Assembly (NCBI RefSeq): GCF_004366795.1
Contig: NZ_SORF01000005.1
Location: forward strand, 1-64,000
Length of the DNA stretch: 64,000 nt
Direction of reading: 5' to 3'
DNA from: Alicyclobacillus sacchari
Lineage (GTDB): Bacteria; Bacillota; Bacilli; Alicyclobacillales; Alicyclobacillaceae
Numbering within the stretch: the first letter of the stretch is position 1; every line of letters begins with the position of its first letter. Positions 26,719-34,451 of the stretch are shown here, piece after piece. A model generated the notes under the pieces. It worked only from the letters and a program-made list of their open reading frames with translations, searched no databases and was not told where the DNA came from. The position numbers and the translations under genes were made by a program.

Positions 26719-26946
26719 TCAAATCACAAGCTCACCCAATCGAACCAATTCGACAACCGCTTGCGACCGGCCTTTGACGTTCAGCTTTTTCATCACATTG
26801 GAGATGTGGTTGCGAACCGTCTTCTCACTGACGAACAGCTGCCCGGCGATCTCTTTGGTCGTCTTATCTTGAACGAGAAGTTCAAACACCTCCCGTTCCC
26901 GATTTGTAAGCAGCGATTTTACGCGCGCGTCCTTGGCAGGTGCCAT
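26719..26946 (-). CDS. gerE: GerE, late mother-cell sporulation regulator
   Basis: GerE is a 75-residue LuxR-type helix-turn-helix protein made up of only the DNA-binding domain, which modulates late sigma-K-dependent coat genes. The sequence LLTNREREVFELLVQDKTTK, then LFVSEKTVRNHISNVMKKL and GRSQAVVEL, is nearly the B. subtilis protein. ATG at 26946 has AAGGAGG; the frame is open to 27054 but the extra residues have no homology to GerE. A sigma-K promoter lies upstream. Confidence 0.97.
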   Translation of the reverse strand: MAPAKDARVKSLLTNREREVFELLVQDKTTKEIAGQLFVSEKTVRNHISNVMKKLNVKGRSQAVVELVRLGELVI

Positions 26947-26995
26947 CCCCTTATCCCTCCTTGTCGAGTGATACAAGAGCGGGATACAGTCAAGG

Positions 26996-27023
26996 TATAG
27001 TATGACACCCGGCAAGCGAGCGT
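26996..27023 (-). promoter_or_regulatory. Sigma-K-type promoter of gerE
   Basis: Minus strand: AC (27023-27022), 17 nt, then CATACTATA (27004-26996), which fits the sigma-K consensus AC-N16/17-CATANNNTA exactly. It lies 50 bases before the gerE ATG. gerE is sigma-K-dependent in B. subtilis. Confidence 0.75.
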
Positions 27024-27082
27024 TCCGGGGAGTATCCGGGATGGGCATTGGCAATCGATCACGCCAAGCCGCAACCCTTACC

Positions 27083-28261
27083 TTAGCCCTTTCTGCGAGC
27101 GTCTACGGCCTTCGCCAGTCGATGTAGTCCTTGTTCCAGCAACGCGCGCGGACAAGCAATGTTCATGCGTTGGAAACCCTCGCCTTCCCTGCCGAACAGG
27201 TGGCCCTCATTCAACCCAAGGTGCGCCTCCTCGATGAGGAACTGATCGAGTTCCTTTGGACTTAACCCTAGCGCACGGAAATCGAGCCACACCAAATAGG
27301 TTCCTTCTGGTCTGAACATCCGCACCTCGGGGACGTTTTGTTGCAAAAACGACTCCATGACATCGAGATTTCCCGCCAGGTAACGAAGCAGTTCGTCCAA
27401 CCAATTCTCGCCGTCGTTATAAGCCGCAATCATGGCTTCAACGCCAAACACATTGAGTTCCGCCATCGCAGCGCGAGCCGACGCAGATTGGTACTTGCGC
27501 CGCAAATCGTCGTCTTCCGCAATGATGTATGCCGTGTTCAGTCCTGCCAGGTTGAACGTTTTGCTCGGAGCCGCGCACGTAATGGAGCGAGCCGCAAAGA
27601 CAGGATCAAGGGACGCAAACGGAATGTGCCGATGTGGCGCAAAGACGAGATCGGAATGAATTTCATCTGCCACAACCAGCACATCATGACGCATGCAGAT
27701 CTCGCCGATCCGCTTCAGTTCCTCCTCTGTCCAGACGCGGCCTACCGGATTGTGCGGAGAGCACAAAAACATGACCTTGGCCTGGCGCGCCTTCTCCTCA
27801 AGGTCTGCAAAGTCGATTTCGTAGCGGCCGTTTCGTTCCACAAGCGGATTTTCGATCACGGTTCGATGCCAACTGGCGATCGTTCGCTTGAACGGATGAT
27901 ACACAGGCGGCTGTATCAACACGCCTTCCCCGGGCTCCGTGAAGGCCTGGACGATCACGGACAAGGCCGGTACCACGCCCGGCGCGGGGACGATCGAGGC
28001 TGGGTCAATGACCCATTGGTGCCGGCGCTTCATCCAAGACACAATGCTGTCTACATAGGATTTCGACTTCATTGTATAGCCATAAACGCCATGCTGAACG
28101 CGGTGCATCAACGCCTCTTGCACGGACGGGGGCGACGGAAAGTCCATATCGGCAACCCACATGGGCAGCACGTCCGTACGGCCAAATCTAGAATCCAACG
28201 AATCCCACTTCGAAGCTGCGGTATTCCACCGATCAATGACCTGATCAAAATTGTATGACAC
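27083..28261 (-). CDS. patB: PatB/MalY-family PLP C-S lyase (cystathionine beta-lyase type)
   Basis: A 392-residue fold-type I PLP enzyme of the MalY/PatB group: DVLPMWVADMDFPSP N-terminal block, LCSPHNPVGRVWTEEEL, the aspartate in VVADEIHSDLVF, and the Schiff-base lysine in CAAPSKTFNLAGLNTAY. Such enzymes cleave cystathionine or cysteine conjugates; PatB of B. subtilis is a cystathionine beta-lyase. GTG at 28261 has GGAGG at 7 nt. Exact substrate uncertain. Confidence 0.88.
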   Translation of the reverse strand: MSYNFDQVIDRWNTAASKWDSLDSRFGRTDVLPMWVADMDFPSPPSVQEALMHRVQHGVYGYTMKSKSYVDSIVSWMKRRHQWVIDPASIVPAPGVVPALSVIVQAFTEPGEGVLIQPPVYHPFKRTIASWHRTVIENPLVERNGRYEIDFADLEEKARQAKVMFLCSPHNPVGRVWTEEELKRIGEICMRHDVLVVADEIHSDLVFAPHRHIPFASLDPVFAARSITCAAPSKTFNLAGLNTAYIIAEDDDLRRKYQSASARAAMAELNVFGVEAMIAAYNDGENWLDELLRYLAGNLDVMESFLQQNVPEVRMFRPEGTYLVWLDFRALGLSPKELDQFLIEEAHLGLNEGHLFGREGEGFQRMNIACPRALLEQGLHRLAKAVDARRKG

Positions 28262-28508
28262 GCCAAATCCTCCGTTCACCCGCCTACATGGTGCGATCCA
28301 TCTGCAACCGGCGGTTCATGCAACAACACATCTACTCTATCACAAGCCAGCACAGGATAAGAGCTTGCTGTCGGAAGGAATAAGTAGAAAAATGGAGAAT
28401 TTCCTCTTGCGTATTGACGCGACATTCTCTAATTTTAATTTAAGGGGTCGGAAAACAAGGTTTTCGGGTTTACCACCTCTACGTTCCAACTTTCGAGGAG
28501 GTCGTACC

Positions 28509-29342
28509 ATGGCAAAGGATGTTCTTGTCACGACAGAGTGGGTAGCTGCCCACAAAGATGATCCCAACGTGCTTCTGGTCGAAGTCGATGTCGACACGAG
28601 CGCATACGAGAGCGGCCACATTCAAGGCGCCATCGCGTGGAACTGGACGACCCAGTTGAATGACCAAGTTCGCCGCGACATTCTGAACCCACAACAGTGG
28701 GCGGAGTTGTTGAGCGACAGCGGGGCGACGCCAGACACCCTCATCGTCCTGTACGGTGACAACAACAACTGGTTTGCTGCATTCGCTTATTGGCAATTAA
28801 AACTCTTCGGTCACGAAAACGTCAAACTGATGGACGGAGGCCGCAAAAAGTGGGAGCTTGAGGGCCGCGAATTGGTAAAGGAAGTTCCATCTCGTGCGAA
28901 AACCCAATACCCAATTCCGAACCGCGACCTCGATACATCGATTCGCGCACGTCAAATCGACGTCCTGAATTCGCTGAACAAGGGCAATGTTGCCTTGGTC
29001 GACGTCCGCAGCCCACAGGAGTTTACGGGTGAAGTCATCGCACCTCCTGGCATGACGGAAACGGCTCAGCGCGGCGGTCACATCCCGGGCGCTGTAAACG
29101 TGCCGTGGGGCAAGGCTGTCAACGAAGACGGCACCTTTAAGTCTGAAGCTGAACTCAAGCAACTGTACGAATCAGTCGGGGTTACCCCAGATAAAGAGGT
29201 CATCGCATACTGCCGCATTGGCGAACGGTCTTCGCACACCTGGTTCGTCCTTCGCGAGTTACTTGGCTTCCAAAACGTCAAGAATTACGACGGTTCGTGG
29301 ACAGAATGGGGCAGCATGGTAGGGGTGCCCATTGAACGATAA
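28509..29342 (+). CDS. sseA: Two-domain thiosulfate/3-mercaptopyruvate sulfurtransferase (rhodanese)
   Basis: A 277-residue tandem rhodanese. The N-terminal inactive domain has VEVDVDTSAYESGHIQGAI; the C-terminal domain has the catalytic cysteine loop in AYCRIGERSSHTW (CRIGERS, about residue 240), the loop type that transfers sulfur from thiosulfate to a thiol or cyanide. ATG at 28509 follows GAGGAGG; the reading frame is open to 28251, but that part is upstream noncoding. The next ORF starts inside its last codons. Confidence 0.9.
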   Translation: MAKDVLVTTEWVAAHKDDPNVLLVEVDVDTSAYESGHIQGAIAWNWTTQLNDQVRRDILNPQQWAELLSDSGATPDTLIVLYGDNNNWFAAFAYWQLKLFGHENVKLMDGGRKKWELEGRELVKEVPSRAKTQYPIPNRDLDTSIRARQIDVLNSLNKGNVALVDVRSPQEFTGEVIAPPGMTETAQRGGHIPGAVNVPWGKAVNEDGTFKSEAELKQLYESVGVTPDKEVIAYCRIGERSSHTWFVLRELLGFQNVKNYDGSWTEWGSMVGVPIER

Positions 29343-29727
29343 ACACACTCTCTATCGCGCTGCTGCACTTTCGGCGGCGAAGCGCTTGCTCGAAGCGATG
29401 ACATCCAAACAGAAACCAGATGTAGCGCAATTGTTTTTTGACGCCAACGTGTTAGATGCGTATCGCGGACGCGACGGCTTCCGCATCATTCGTACTGACA
29501 CGTCTGGCAGGTTGAGCAAGCAAGGCGGCTGGAGCGTCGACTTTGGCATTAGCGGCGAAGACGACCGGTATATACATATCCCTGCGCAAGCTTGGGTGCA
29601 CCGAATTCCGGTCGAGGAGCAAACACACTGGCTACAATATAGTCTGACATTGCCGCTCAGTGAAAATTTTGTCCGCGGCGTCATTCGCCCTGGCTGTATT
29701 GATGACGGTCCAATCCGAAATTGGTAG
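29332..29727 (+). CDS. Unknown 131-residue protein overlapping the rhodanese gene
   Basis: The frame starts with TTG inside the rhodanese stop region (TTGAACGATAA), so translation is likely coupled; GTAGGGGTG lies upstream. The protein is soluble and has no motif I recognise. It contains one cysteine (PGCIDDG) near its C-terminus and a central stretch with alternating polar and aromatic residues. Function unknown; co-translation suggests a link to sulfur transfer. Confidence 0.6.
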   Translation: MNDKHTLYRAAALSAAKRLLEAMTSKQKPDVAQLFFDANVLDAYRGRDGFRIIRTDTSGRLSKQGGWSVDFGISGEDDRYIHIPAQAWVHRIPVEEQTHWLQYSLTLPLSENFVRGVIRPGCIDDGPIRNW

Positions 29728-29736
29728 AGTACTCGG

Positions 29737-29765
29737 GGAAGCCTCTGGCTCAGGCCGCGGCTTCC
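29737..29765 (+). terminator. Possible terminator after the rhodanese pair
   Basis: GGAAGCC (29737-29743) pairs with GGCTTCC (29759-29765), and the loop also holds complementary GGC/GCC runs. Only CTCGTT follows, so the U-tract is poor. Confidence 0.4.
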
Positions 29766-29839
29766 TCGTTACGTATATCCGGCCGCACAAGGATCGCGGC
29801 AGTGATATCATACTCGCCCCAGAAAGGATCGAGTTTCTC

Positions 29840-30571
29840 ATGCGCGAAAGCGTACCGCTTTATAAACAATTGAAGGCCGAGTTACTGTCGAAAATTCGCA
29901 CCGGAGAATGGGAGCCTGGTCAACAACTGCCGTCGGAAGCGGAACTGGCCTCCTTGTTTGCGGTCAGCCGCACGACGGTTCGTCAAGCCGTCGGCGATTT
30001 GGTCAGTTCGGGGTTTGTCATTCGCCGCCAGGGGAAAGGTACGTATGTGGCAGAACAGGCATTTCATTCGACGGCCACCACTCTGTACGGTTTTGCGGAA
30101 GAACTGAGAGCGGCGGGATACGAGGTACATATCGTTCTCAATCGCTTAGAAGAACGAGAGTGTCCCGAGGACGTCGCCCACATCCTGCGCCAAAGTGCAG
30201 GCCGACGCATCCTCTACGTCGAACGAACGGCACACGTCGACGACCTCTGCTACTTTCGCGAAACGTCCTATATCGTACCACCTTTCCATATCGATCTCGC
30301 CAAGGTAATCAGTCAACGCTTAGCATACAATTACATTTACGGATTTTTTGAACAAAACGGCGTGCGCATCAATTCAGGCAATCAAACCATTTCAGCAGAA
30401 CTTGCAGATGAAACGGACTGCACCGTCTTTCAGCTTGAACCGCCCGCTGCTGTCCTCGCCATCGAACGCATTACGCGCGACGAATCCGGCGCTGCCGTCG
30501 AGTATTCACAGGTGCGCTACCCTGCCTCTCGATATCGCCTTCACCTCAATCTCCTTCGCCACACGGACTGA
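29840..30571 (+). CDS. GntR-family regulator, HutC/FarR (UTRA) type
   Basis: A 243-residue repressor-like protein: the N-terminal GntR winged helix (VPLYKQLKAELLSKI, QQLPSEAELASLFAVSRTTVRQAV, then RRQGKGTYV) and a C-terminal UTRA ligand-binding domain (about 90-243; RRILYVERTAHVDD...ISQRLAYNYIYGFF). UTRA proteins bind small sugars, histidine-type or other effectors. The downstream transporter and a long palindrome between them suggest it controls that pump. ATG at 29840 follows AAAGGATCGAG. Confidence 0.9.
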   Translation: MRESVPLYKQLKAELLSKIRTGEWEPGQQLPSEAELASLFAVSRTTVRQAVGDLVSSGFVIRRQGKGTYVAEQAFHSTATTLYGFAEELRAAGYEVHIVLNRLEERECPEDVAHILRQSAGRRILYVERTAHVDDLCYFRETSYIVPPFHIDLAKVISQRLAYNYIYGFFEQNGVRINSGNQTISAELADETDCTVFQLEPPAAVLAIERITRDESGAAVEYSQVRYPASRYRLHLNLLRHTD

Positions 30572-30587
30572 TTTGCCTATACAAAAT

Positions 30588-30616
30588 ACACGACCTTCGC
30601 TACAATGGTCGTGTTG
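30588..30616 (+). terminator. Weak terminator after the GntR gene
   Basis: ACACGACC (30588-30595) and GGTCGTGT (30607-30614) form a perfect 8-bp stem, 17 bases past the stop. The tail TTGAATG is only weakly U-rich. Confidence 0.45.
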
Positions 30617-30620
30617 AATG

Positions 30621-30655
30621 AAACTTGTTATGATGTCATAACAAGTTTGTATACA
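30621..30655 (+). promoter_or_regulatory. Palindromic operator overlapping the MFS pump promoter
   Basis: AAACTTGTTATGA (30621-30633) and its exact reverse complement (30636-30648) form a 13+2+13 perfect palindrome. A -35-like TTGTTA (30625-30630) and -10-like TGTATA/TATACA (30648-30655) overlap it. This is the expected layout of a repressor operator, most likely for the adjacent GntR protein. Confidence 0.75.
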
Positions 30656-30720
30656 GCGAACATAGAATTGGCGGGCTGACCTACTCCCTTGGACCACCCG
30701 CACATGGCAGGTGACGTTGC

Positions 30721-32148
30721 GTGCAGTCATATGTCAAGCGTCATACCATCTGGCATCGGTTTCCCCTCAAGCTCATCGCCTCCAGCCCTCATGGCGTCTG
30801 GTTTGTGGTAGGTACCGTTTGCCTAGGCGCATTCATGGCGGCCCTTGATGCGAGCATCATCAGTATCGCCTTACCCAAGCTTGAGCAATCGTTTCGAACG
30901 ACGATGGCTCAGATCGAATGGGTTAGCCTGATTTATCTACTCGCGCTGGCAGCGTGTATTGTAACTTTCGGAAAACTGTCCGATATCTTGGGCAGAAGGC
31001 CCATGTACACCTTCGGCTTTTGCGTGTTCTTGATTGGCTCTGCACTATGTGGTGCGGCGTGGAGCCTGTCGTCTCTGCTCGCTTTTCGTGTACTGCAAGG
31101 AATCGGAGCGGCCATGCTACAAGCCAACAGCGTTTCCATCATCACTGCCGCGACCGACACAAGCCGCCGCGGTCAAGCCATCGGCTTTCAAGCACTCGCG
31201 CAAGGGCTAGGCTTAAGCCTAGGTCCCCTATTGGGTGGAATTTTGACGCACTTGGGTTCTTGGCGCCTCATTTTCTATATGAACGTTCCCGTTGGGATTG
31301 TCGGCATCGTGTCGGCCATTCTTTGTCTGCCGCGCGATCGCGACGGTGAGAAACAGATCACCTTTGATTGGGCCGGCGCTATCACACTGGCTGTGATGCT
31401 GGTCGCAACCATGTACGTATTGAAGGAAGGTTTTCGGCCACATAGCTCCATGGTCGTAACGGCATGTATCGTACTGGGGATTGTCCTCTTCGGGGCTCTT
31501 TTTGTGGCGCTGGAAAGAAAACATCGCTCGCCGCTCATTTCACTTGCATACATCGAGCGTCGGCTCATTTGGCTCGGCAATCTGAGTTCCATTCTAGCCT
31601 TTAGCGTCATGTACGCGATCACGCTGTTGGTACCATACTGGTTCGTCCATATCGAACATCGCTCCTCCGCCACCGCGGGTCTTTTGCTTACCACGCTCCC
31701 CATCGGCATGGCACTCTGCACGCCATTTGCCGGACGGCTGGCGGACAGATGGTCACAACAACGTGTCGCCGCAGTCGGTATGGCGGCGGCAGGTGTCGGG
31801 TGTGTATTGCTCACGGTCTACGCGTATCGTACACCCATCTTTCTTTGTGGCCTGTTTTGCATCGGATGTGGCGTGGGGGCGTTCACACCTGCCAACAATG
31901 CCCGTGTCATGAATGCCACGCCGAAACACGACCTCGGCGTGGCTGGCGGAATCCTGAATATGTCACGCACACTCGGCATGGGGGTTGGTGTCACGATAGG
32001 CGGATTAAGCGTTGAATTGCTGACAGCGGCATTGGGTCGGCATGCCGTGGCAACGGCATACCGCGGCAGTTTCACAGTCGCCGCCGCCTTCGCTTTGGTG
32101 GCACTCATTCTCAGCCTTGTGCCAGCTCCGTCGTCAACAGATGCTTAA
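30721..32148 (+). CDS. MFS drug-type efflux pump (DHA2/EmrB-QacA family)
   Basis: A 475-residue membrane protein with about 14 predicted helices, as usual for DHA2 pumps. Motif A is FGKLSDILGRRPMY between helices 2 and 3, the WVSLIYLLALAA segment is typical, and motif C-like GLSLGPLLGGILTHLGSWRLIF follows. Substrate unknown; the family exports drugs and other amphiphiles by proton antiport. GTG at 30721 follows AGGTGA. The upstream palindrome and GntR gene suggest inducible control. The 3' end overlaps trhO on the other strand by 38 bases. Confidence 0.9.
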   Translation: MQSYVKRHTIWHRFPLKLIASSPHGVWFVVGTVCLGAFMAALDASIISIALPKLEQSFRTTMAQIEWVSLIYLLALAACIVTFGKLSDILGRRPMYTFGFCVFLIGSALCGAAWSLSSLLAFRVLQGIGAAMLQANSVSIITAATDTSRRGQAIGFQALAQGLGLSLGPLLGGILTHLGSWRLIFYMNVPVGIVGIVSAILCLPRDRDGEKQITFDWAGAITLAVMLVATMYVLKEGFRPHSSMVVTACIVLGIVLFGALFVALERKHRSPLISLAYIERRLIWLGNLSSILAFSVMYAITLLVPYWFVHIEHRSSATAGLLLTTLPIGMALCTPFAGRLADRWSQQRVAAVGMAAAGVGCVLLTVYAYRTPIFLCGLFCIGCGVGAFTPANNARVMNATPKHDLGVAGGILNMSRTLGMGVGVTIGGLSVELLTAALGRHAVATAYRGSFTVAAAFALVALILSLVPAPSSTDA

Positions 32149-33046
32149 ACAGCGGATCGACTCTGTCTTTAGCAACAGCTTTGGATTCGCACTCAGGTGT
32201 GCAGAAACCATGCCGCTCCACTTCACATCCGGAACAACACAAATGCTGACGATGGCAGTCGAGATATGCGCAGTTGATATAGCGATCGCACGGCGCGCCA
32301 CAGTGACTGCAGCGCGAAATCACGCGATCCTCGTCAGTTTGATTAATCCGAACAGCTATCCGGTTATCAAACACATAGCACTTTCCATCGAACAGATGAC
32401 CCTTGACTTCTGGGTCTTTGGCATATGTGACAATGCCGCCATCAAGTTGGTACACCTCATCAATGCCTTCCCGAAGGAGATAGCCCGACAGCTTTTCACA
32501 GCGAATGCCGCCCGTGCAGTAGGTCAGGACCTTCTTGCCCTTCCATTCGTCCTTGTGCTCTGCAATCCATTCGGGAAATTCGCGAAATGTACGAATGTCT
32601 GGGCGAATGGCATTGCGAAAATGCCCGATGTCATACTCGTAGTCGTTTCGCCCGTCGATCACGACCACATCTTCCTGTTGCAACATATCATGCCATTCTT
32701 TCGGCGAGAGCCGCTTCCCCGTCAATTCCCAGGGATGAATCTGATCTTCGACGCCAAAGTGAACGATCTCGCTCTTGTGTCGAACAGACAACCTCGGAAA
32801 CGCGTGGCCTGGGGCTTCATCGACCTTAAATACCATGTCGGCAAAGCGCTCGTCACGGTGCATGAACTGCCGATAAGCCTGTGTTGCCCGCTTCGGCCCC
32901 GACAGCGTACCATTGATACCTTCGTGGGCGACGATCACGCGTCCACGCAGGCCCAACATTTCACACAAGTGCAATTGGTCTGCAACCAAAGCCTCTGGAT
33001 CGTCGATCGGGATGAACTTGTAGAACAGCAAAATCTCGTATGACAT
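32111..33046 (-). CDS. trhO: tRNA uridine(34) hydroxylase TrhO (rhodanese family)
   Basis: TrhO (YbfQ/YceA) introduces the 5-hydroxyl of ho5U at tRNA position 34. The 311-residue protein has the N-terminal UPF0176 domain (ILLFYKFIPIDDPEAL, VAHEGINGTLSG), a rhodanese domain with the essential cysteine in VLTYCTGGIRCEK (about residue 180), and a Cys-rich C-terminal zinc region (CSHCGAPC, CCSGCE, FCTPEC). ATG at 33046 has GGAGGAGGG. It is convergent with, and overlaps, the MFS gene. Confidence 0.93.
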   Translation of the reverse strand: MSYEILLFYKFIPIDDPEALVADQLHLCEMLGLRGRVIVAHEGINGTLSGPKRATQAYRQFMHRDERFADMVFKVDEAPGHAFPRLSVRHKSEIVHFGVEDQIHPWELTGKRLSPKEWHDMLQQEDVVVIDGRNDYEYDIGHFRNAIRPDIRTFREFPEWIAEHKDEWKGKKVLTYCTGGIRCEKLSGYLLREGIDEVYQLDGGIVTYAKDPEVKGHLFDGKCYVFDNRIAVRINQTDEDRVISRCSHCGAPCDRYINCAYLDCHRQHLCCSGCEVERHGFCTPECESKAVAKDRVDPLFKHLLTTELAQG

Positions 33047-33077
33047 GCAAATCCCTCCTCCACGTCATATACACGGC

Positions 33078-33107
33078 AAAAGCCGAGGCCCACCTCGGAA
33101 CCCCGGC
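33078..33107 (-). terminator. Terminator after the anchored 154-residue protein gene
   Basis: GCCGGGG and CCTCGGC pair across a 12-nt loop (33101-33107 with 33082-33088) and are followed by TTTT on the minus strand, 28 bases after the stop. Confidence 0.8.
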
Positions 33108-33135
33108 CAATCTTTTGAAAAACAGATCACTCGGT

Positions 33136-33600
33136 TTATTGCGCAGAAGATGAAGCACTTGGAGACGCACCACTGCCGAGCGATTGGTCAACTTCATTTG
33201 GGCTCATGATCAACCAGCGGCCATTGATCTTTTTCAGATACAAGACGCCACCTTGTTCACTGGAGAACTGAACTTGTGCAATGTCACCTTGCTGACCTGT
33301 GAGTGCATACGATGTCTCCGCCGGATCGAGCGAAACGTACAAATTGTACAACGAAGCGTGCCAGCCGGGCGTGTTTTGGAATGTTGGCGTCATCAGATTG
33401 CGAGCCTGTGTAAACTCCTTCAACTCGACAAAACCGATAAACCGACGCACAGTATTGACCGGCGTATTACTCGTCTGGTTATCGATGGTCGGACGCAGCA
33501 AGAAGTAGCTCCCAAAACCGAGGATCAACAGCGCCACAACCAAAGTGATAAATCCCCGTGTCTTCGCCTGTTGCCGACGCCTTTGCGCCTGAGTATTCAT
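33136..33600 (-). CDS. Membrane-anchored protein of unknown function
   Basis: A 154-residue protein with a basic N-terminus, one membrane helix (GFITLVVALLILGFGSYFLL, about 16-35) and an outside domain of about 110 residues whose pattern (TVRRFIGFVELKEFTQARNLMTP..., ...LYLKKINGRWLIMSP) resembles NTF2-like or DUF4878-type lipoprotein domains. It ends in a Ser/Ala tail. ATG at 33600 follows GGGGGG. It lies between sdhB and trhO; function unknown. Confidence 0.75.
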   Translation of the reverse strand: MNTQAQRRRQQAKTRGFITLVVALLILGFGSYFLLRPTIDNQTSNTPVNTVRRFIGFVELKEFTQARNLMTPTFQNTPGWHASLYNLYVSLDPAETSYALTGQQGDIAQVQFSSEQGGVLYLKKINGRWLIMSPNEVDQSLGSGASPSASSSAQ

Positions 33601-33632
33601 CGGCGAACCCCCCGCTTGAAAATCAAGGCACT

Positions 33633-33666
33633 GCCCTGGCCACCGACAGCAAGCCGAGGCCAGGGC
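33633..33666 (-). terminator. Hairpin after sdhB
   Basis: GCCCTGGCC (33633-33641) and GGCCAGGGC (33658-33666) form a perfect 9-bp stem with a 16-nt loop, 12 bases past the sdhB stop. It probably ends the sdh mRNA, but no strong U-tract follows. Confidence 0.6.
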
Positions 33667-33677
33667 AATGCTTCACA

Positions 33678-34451
33678 TCATTTACGCAGCCAGGCGCCAA
33701 GTGCATGATACGTAACCTGTCGGTTCATGGCCGCGATCGACGTCGTGAGTGGAATACCTTTCGGACACACTTGCACACAGTTCTGGGCATTGCCACATTC
33801 GTGAATGCCGCCTTCGCCCATCAGCGCTTCGAGTCGGTCTTCTTTGTGCATCGCCCCAGTCGGGTGCATGTTGAAAAGACGCGCTTGAGAAATGGCAAAC
33901 GGCCCGATGAAGGAATTTTTGTCATTCACATTGGGACACGCCTCAACACAAGCACCGCACGTGAAGCAGCGGGACAGTTCGTACGCAATCTGCTGATCCC
34001 GTTCGGACATCCGCGGTCCGGCGCCGAGATCGTACGTGCCATCGATAGGAACCCATGCTTTTATCTTCTTCAATGCATCGAACATGCGGCTTCGATCAAC
34101 CACAAGATCGCGAACGACGGGAAATGTGCGCATCGGGCGGATGCGGATGGGCTGTTCGAGTTTGTCGACGAGCGCCGAACACGCTTGCCGTGGCCTGTTG
34201 TTGATGACCATGGTACACGCGCCGCAGATCTCCTCGAGACAGTTCATTTCCCAGGTGACAGGTGCCACGGGATCGCCTTGTTTATTGCGAGGATTGCGCT
34301 GAATCTCCATGAGACAGGCGATGACGTTCATACCGGGACGATATGGGACGACAAATTCTTGGGTGTACGGCTCGGATTCCGGGCTGTCCTGACGTTCAAT
34401 GATCAAATGCACCGTGCGCGTGGTTTCCATCGTTTCGGCTGCCGTGCTCAT
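33678..34451 (-). CDS. sdhB: Succinate dehydrogenase iron-sulfur subunit
   Basis: SdhB carries electrons from FAD to menaquinone. Cysteine clusters are NCLEEICGAC...C for 2Fe-2S (about residues 70-90), CFTCGACVEACP for 4Fe-4S and CGNAQNCVQVCPKG for 3Fe-4S. 257 residues. Its ATG overlaps the sdhA stop as ATGA, implying coupling. Confidence 0.96.
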   Translation of the reverse strand: MSTAAETMETTRTVHLIIERQDSPESEPYTQEFVVPYRPGMNVIACLMEIQRNPRNKQGDPVAPVTWEMNCLEEICGACTMVINNRPRQACSALVDKLEQPIRIRPMRTFPVVRDLVVDRSRMFDALKKIKAWVPIDGTYDLGAGPRMSERDQQIAYELSRCFTCGACVEACPNVNDKNSFIGPFAISQARLFNMHPTGAMHKEDRLEALMGEGGIHECGNAQNCVQVCPKGIPLTTSIAAMNRQVTYHALGAWLRK

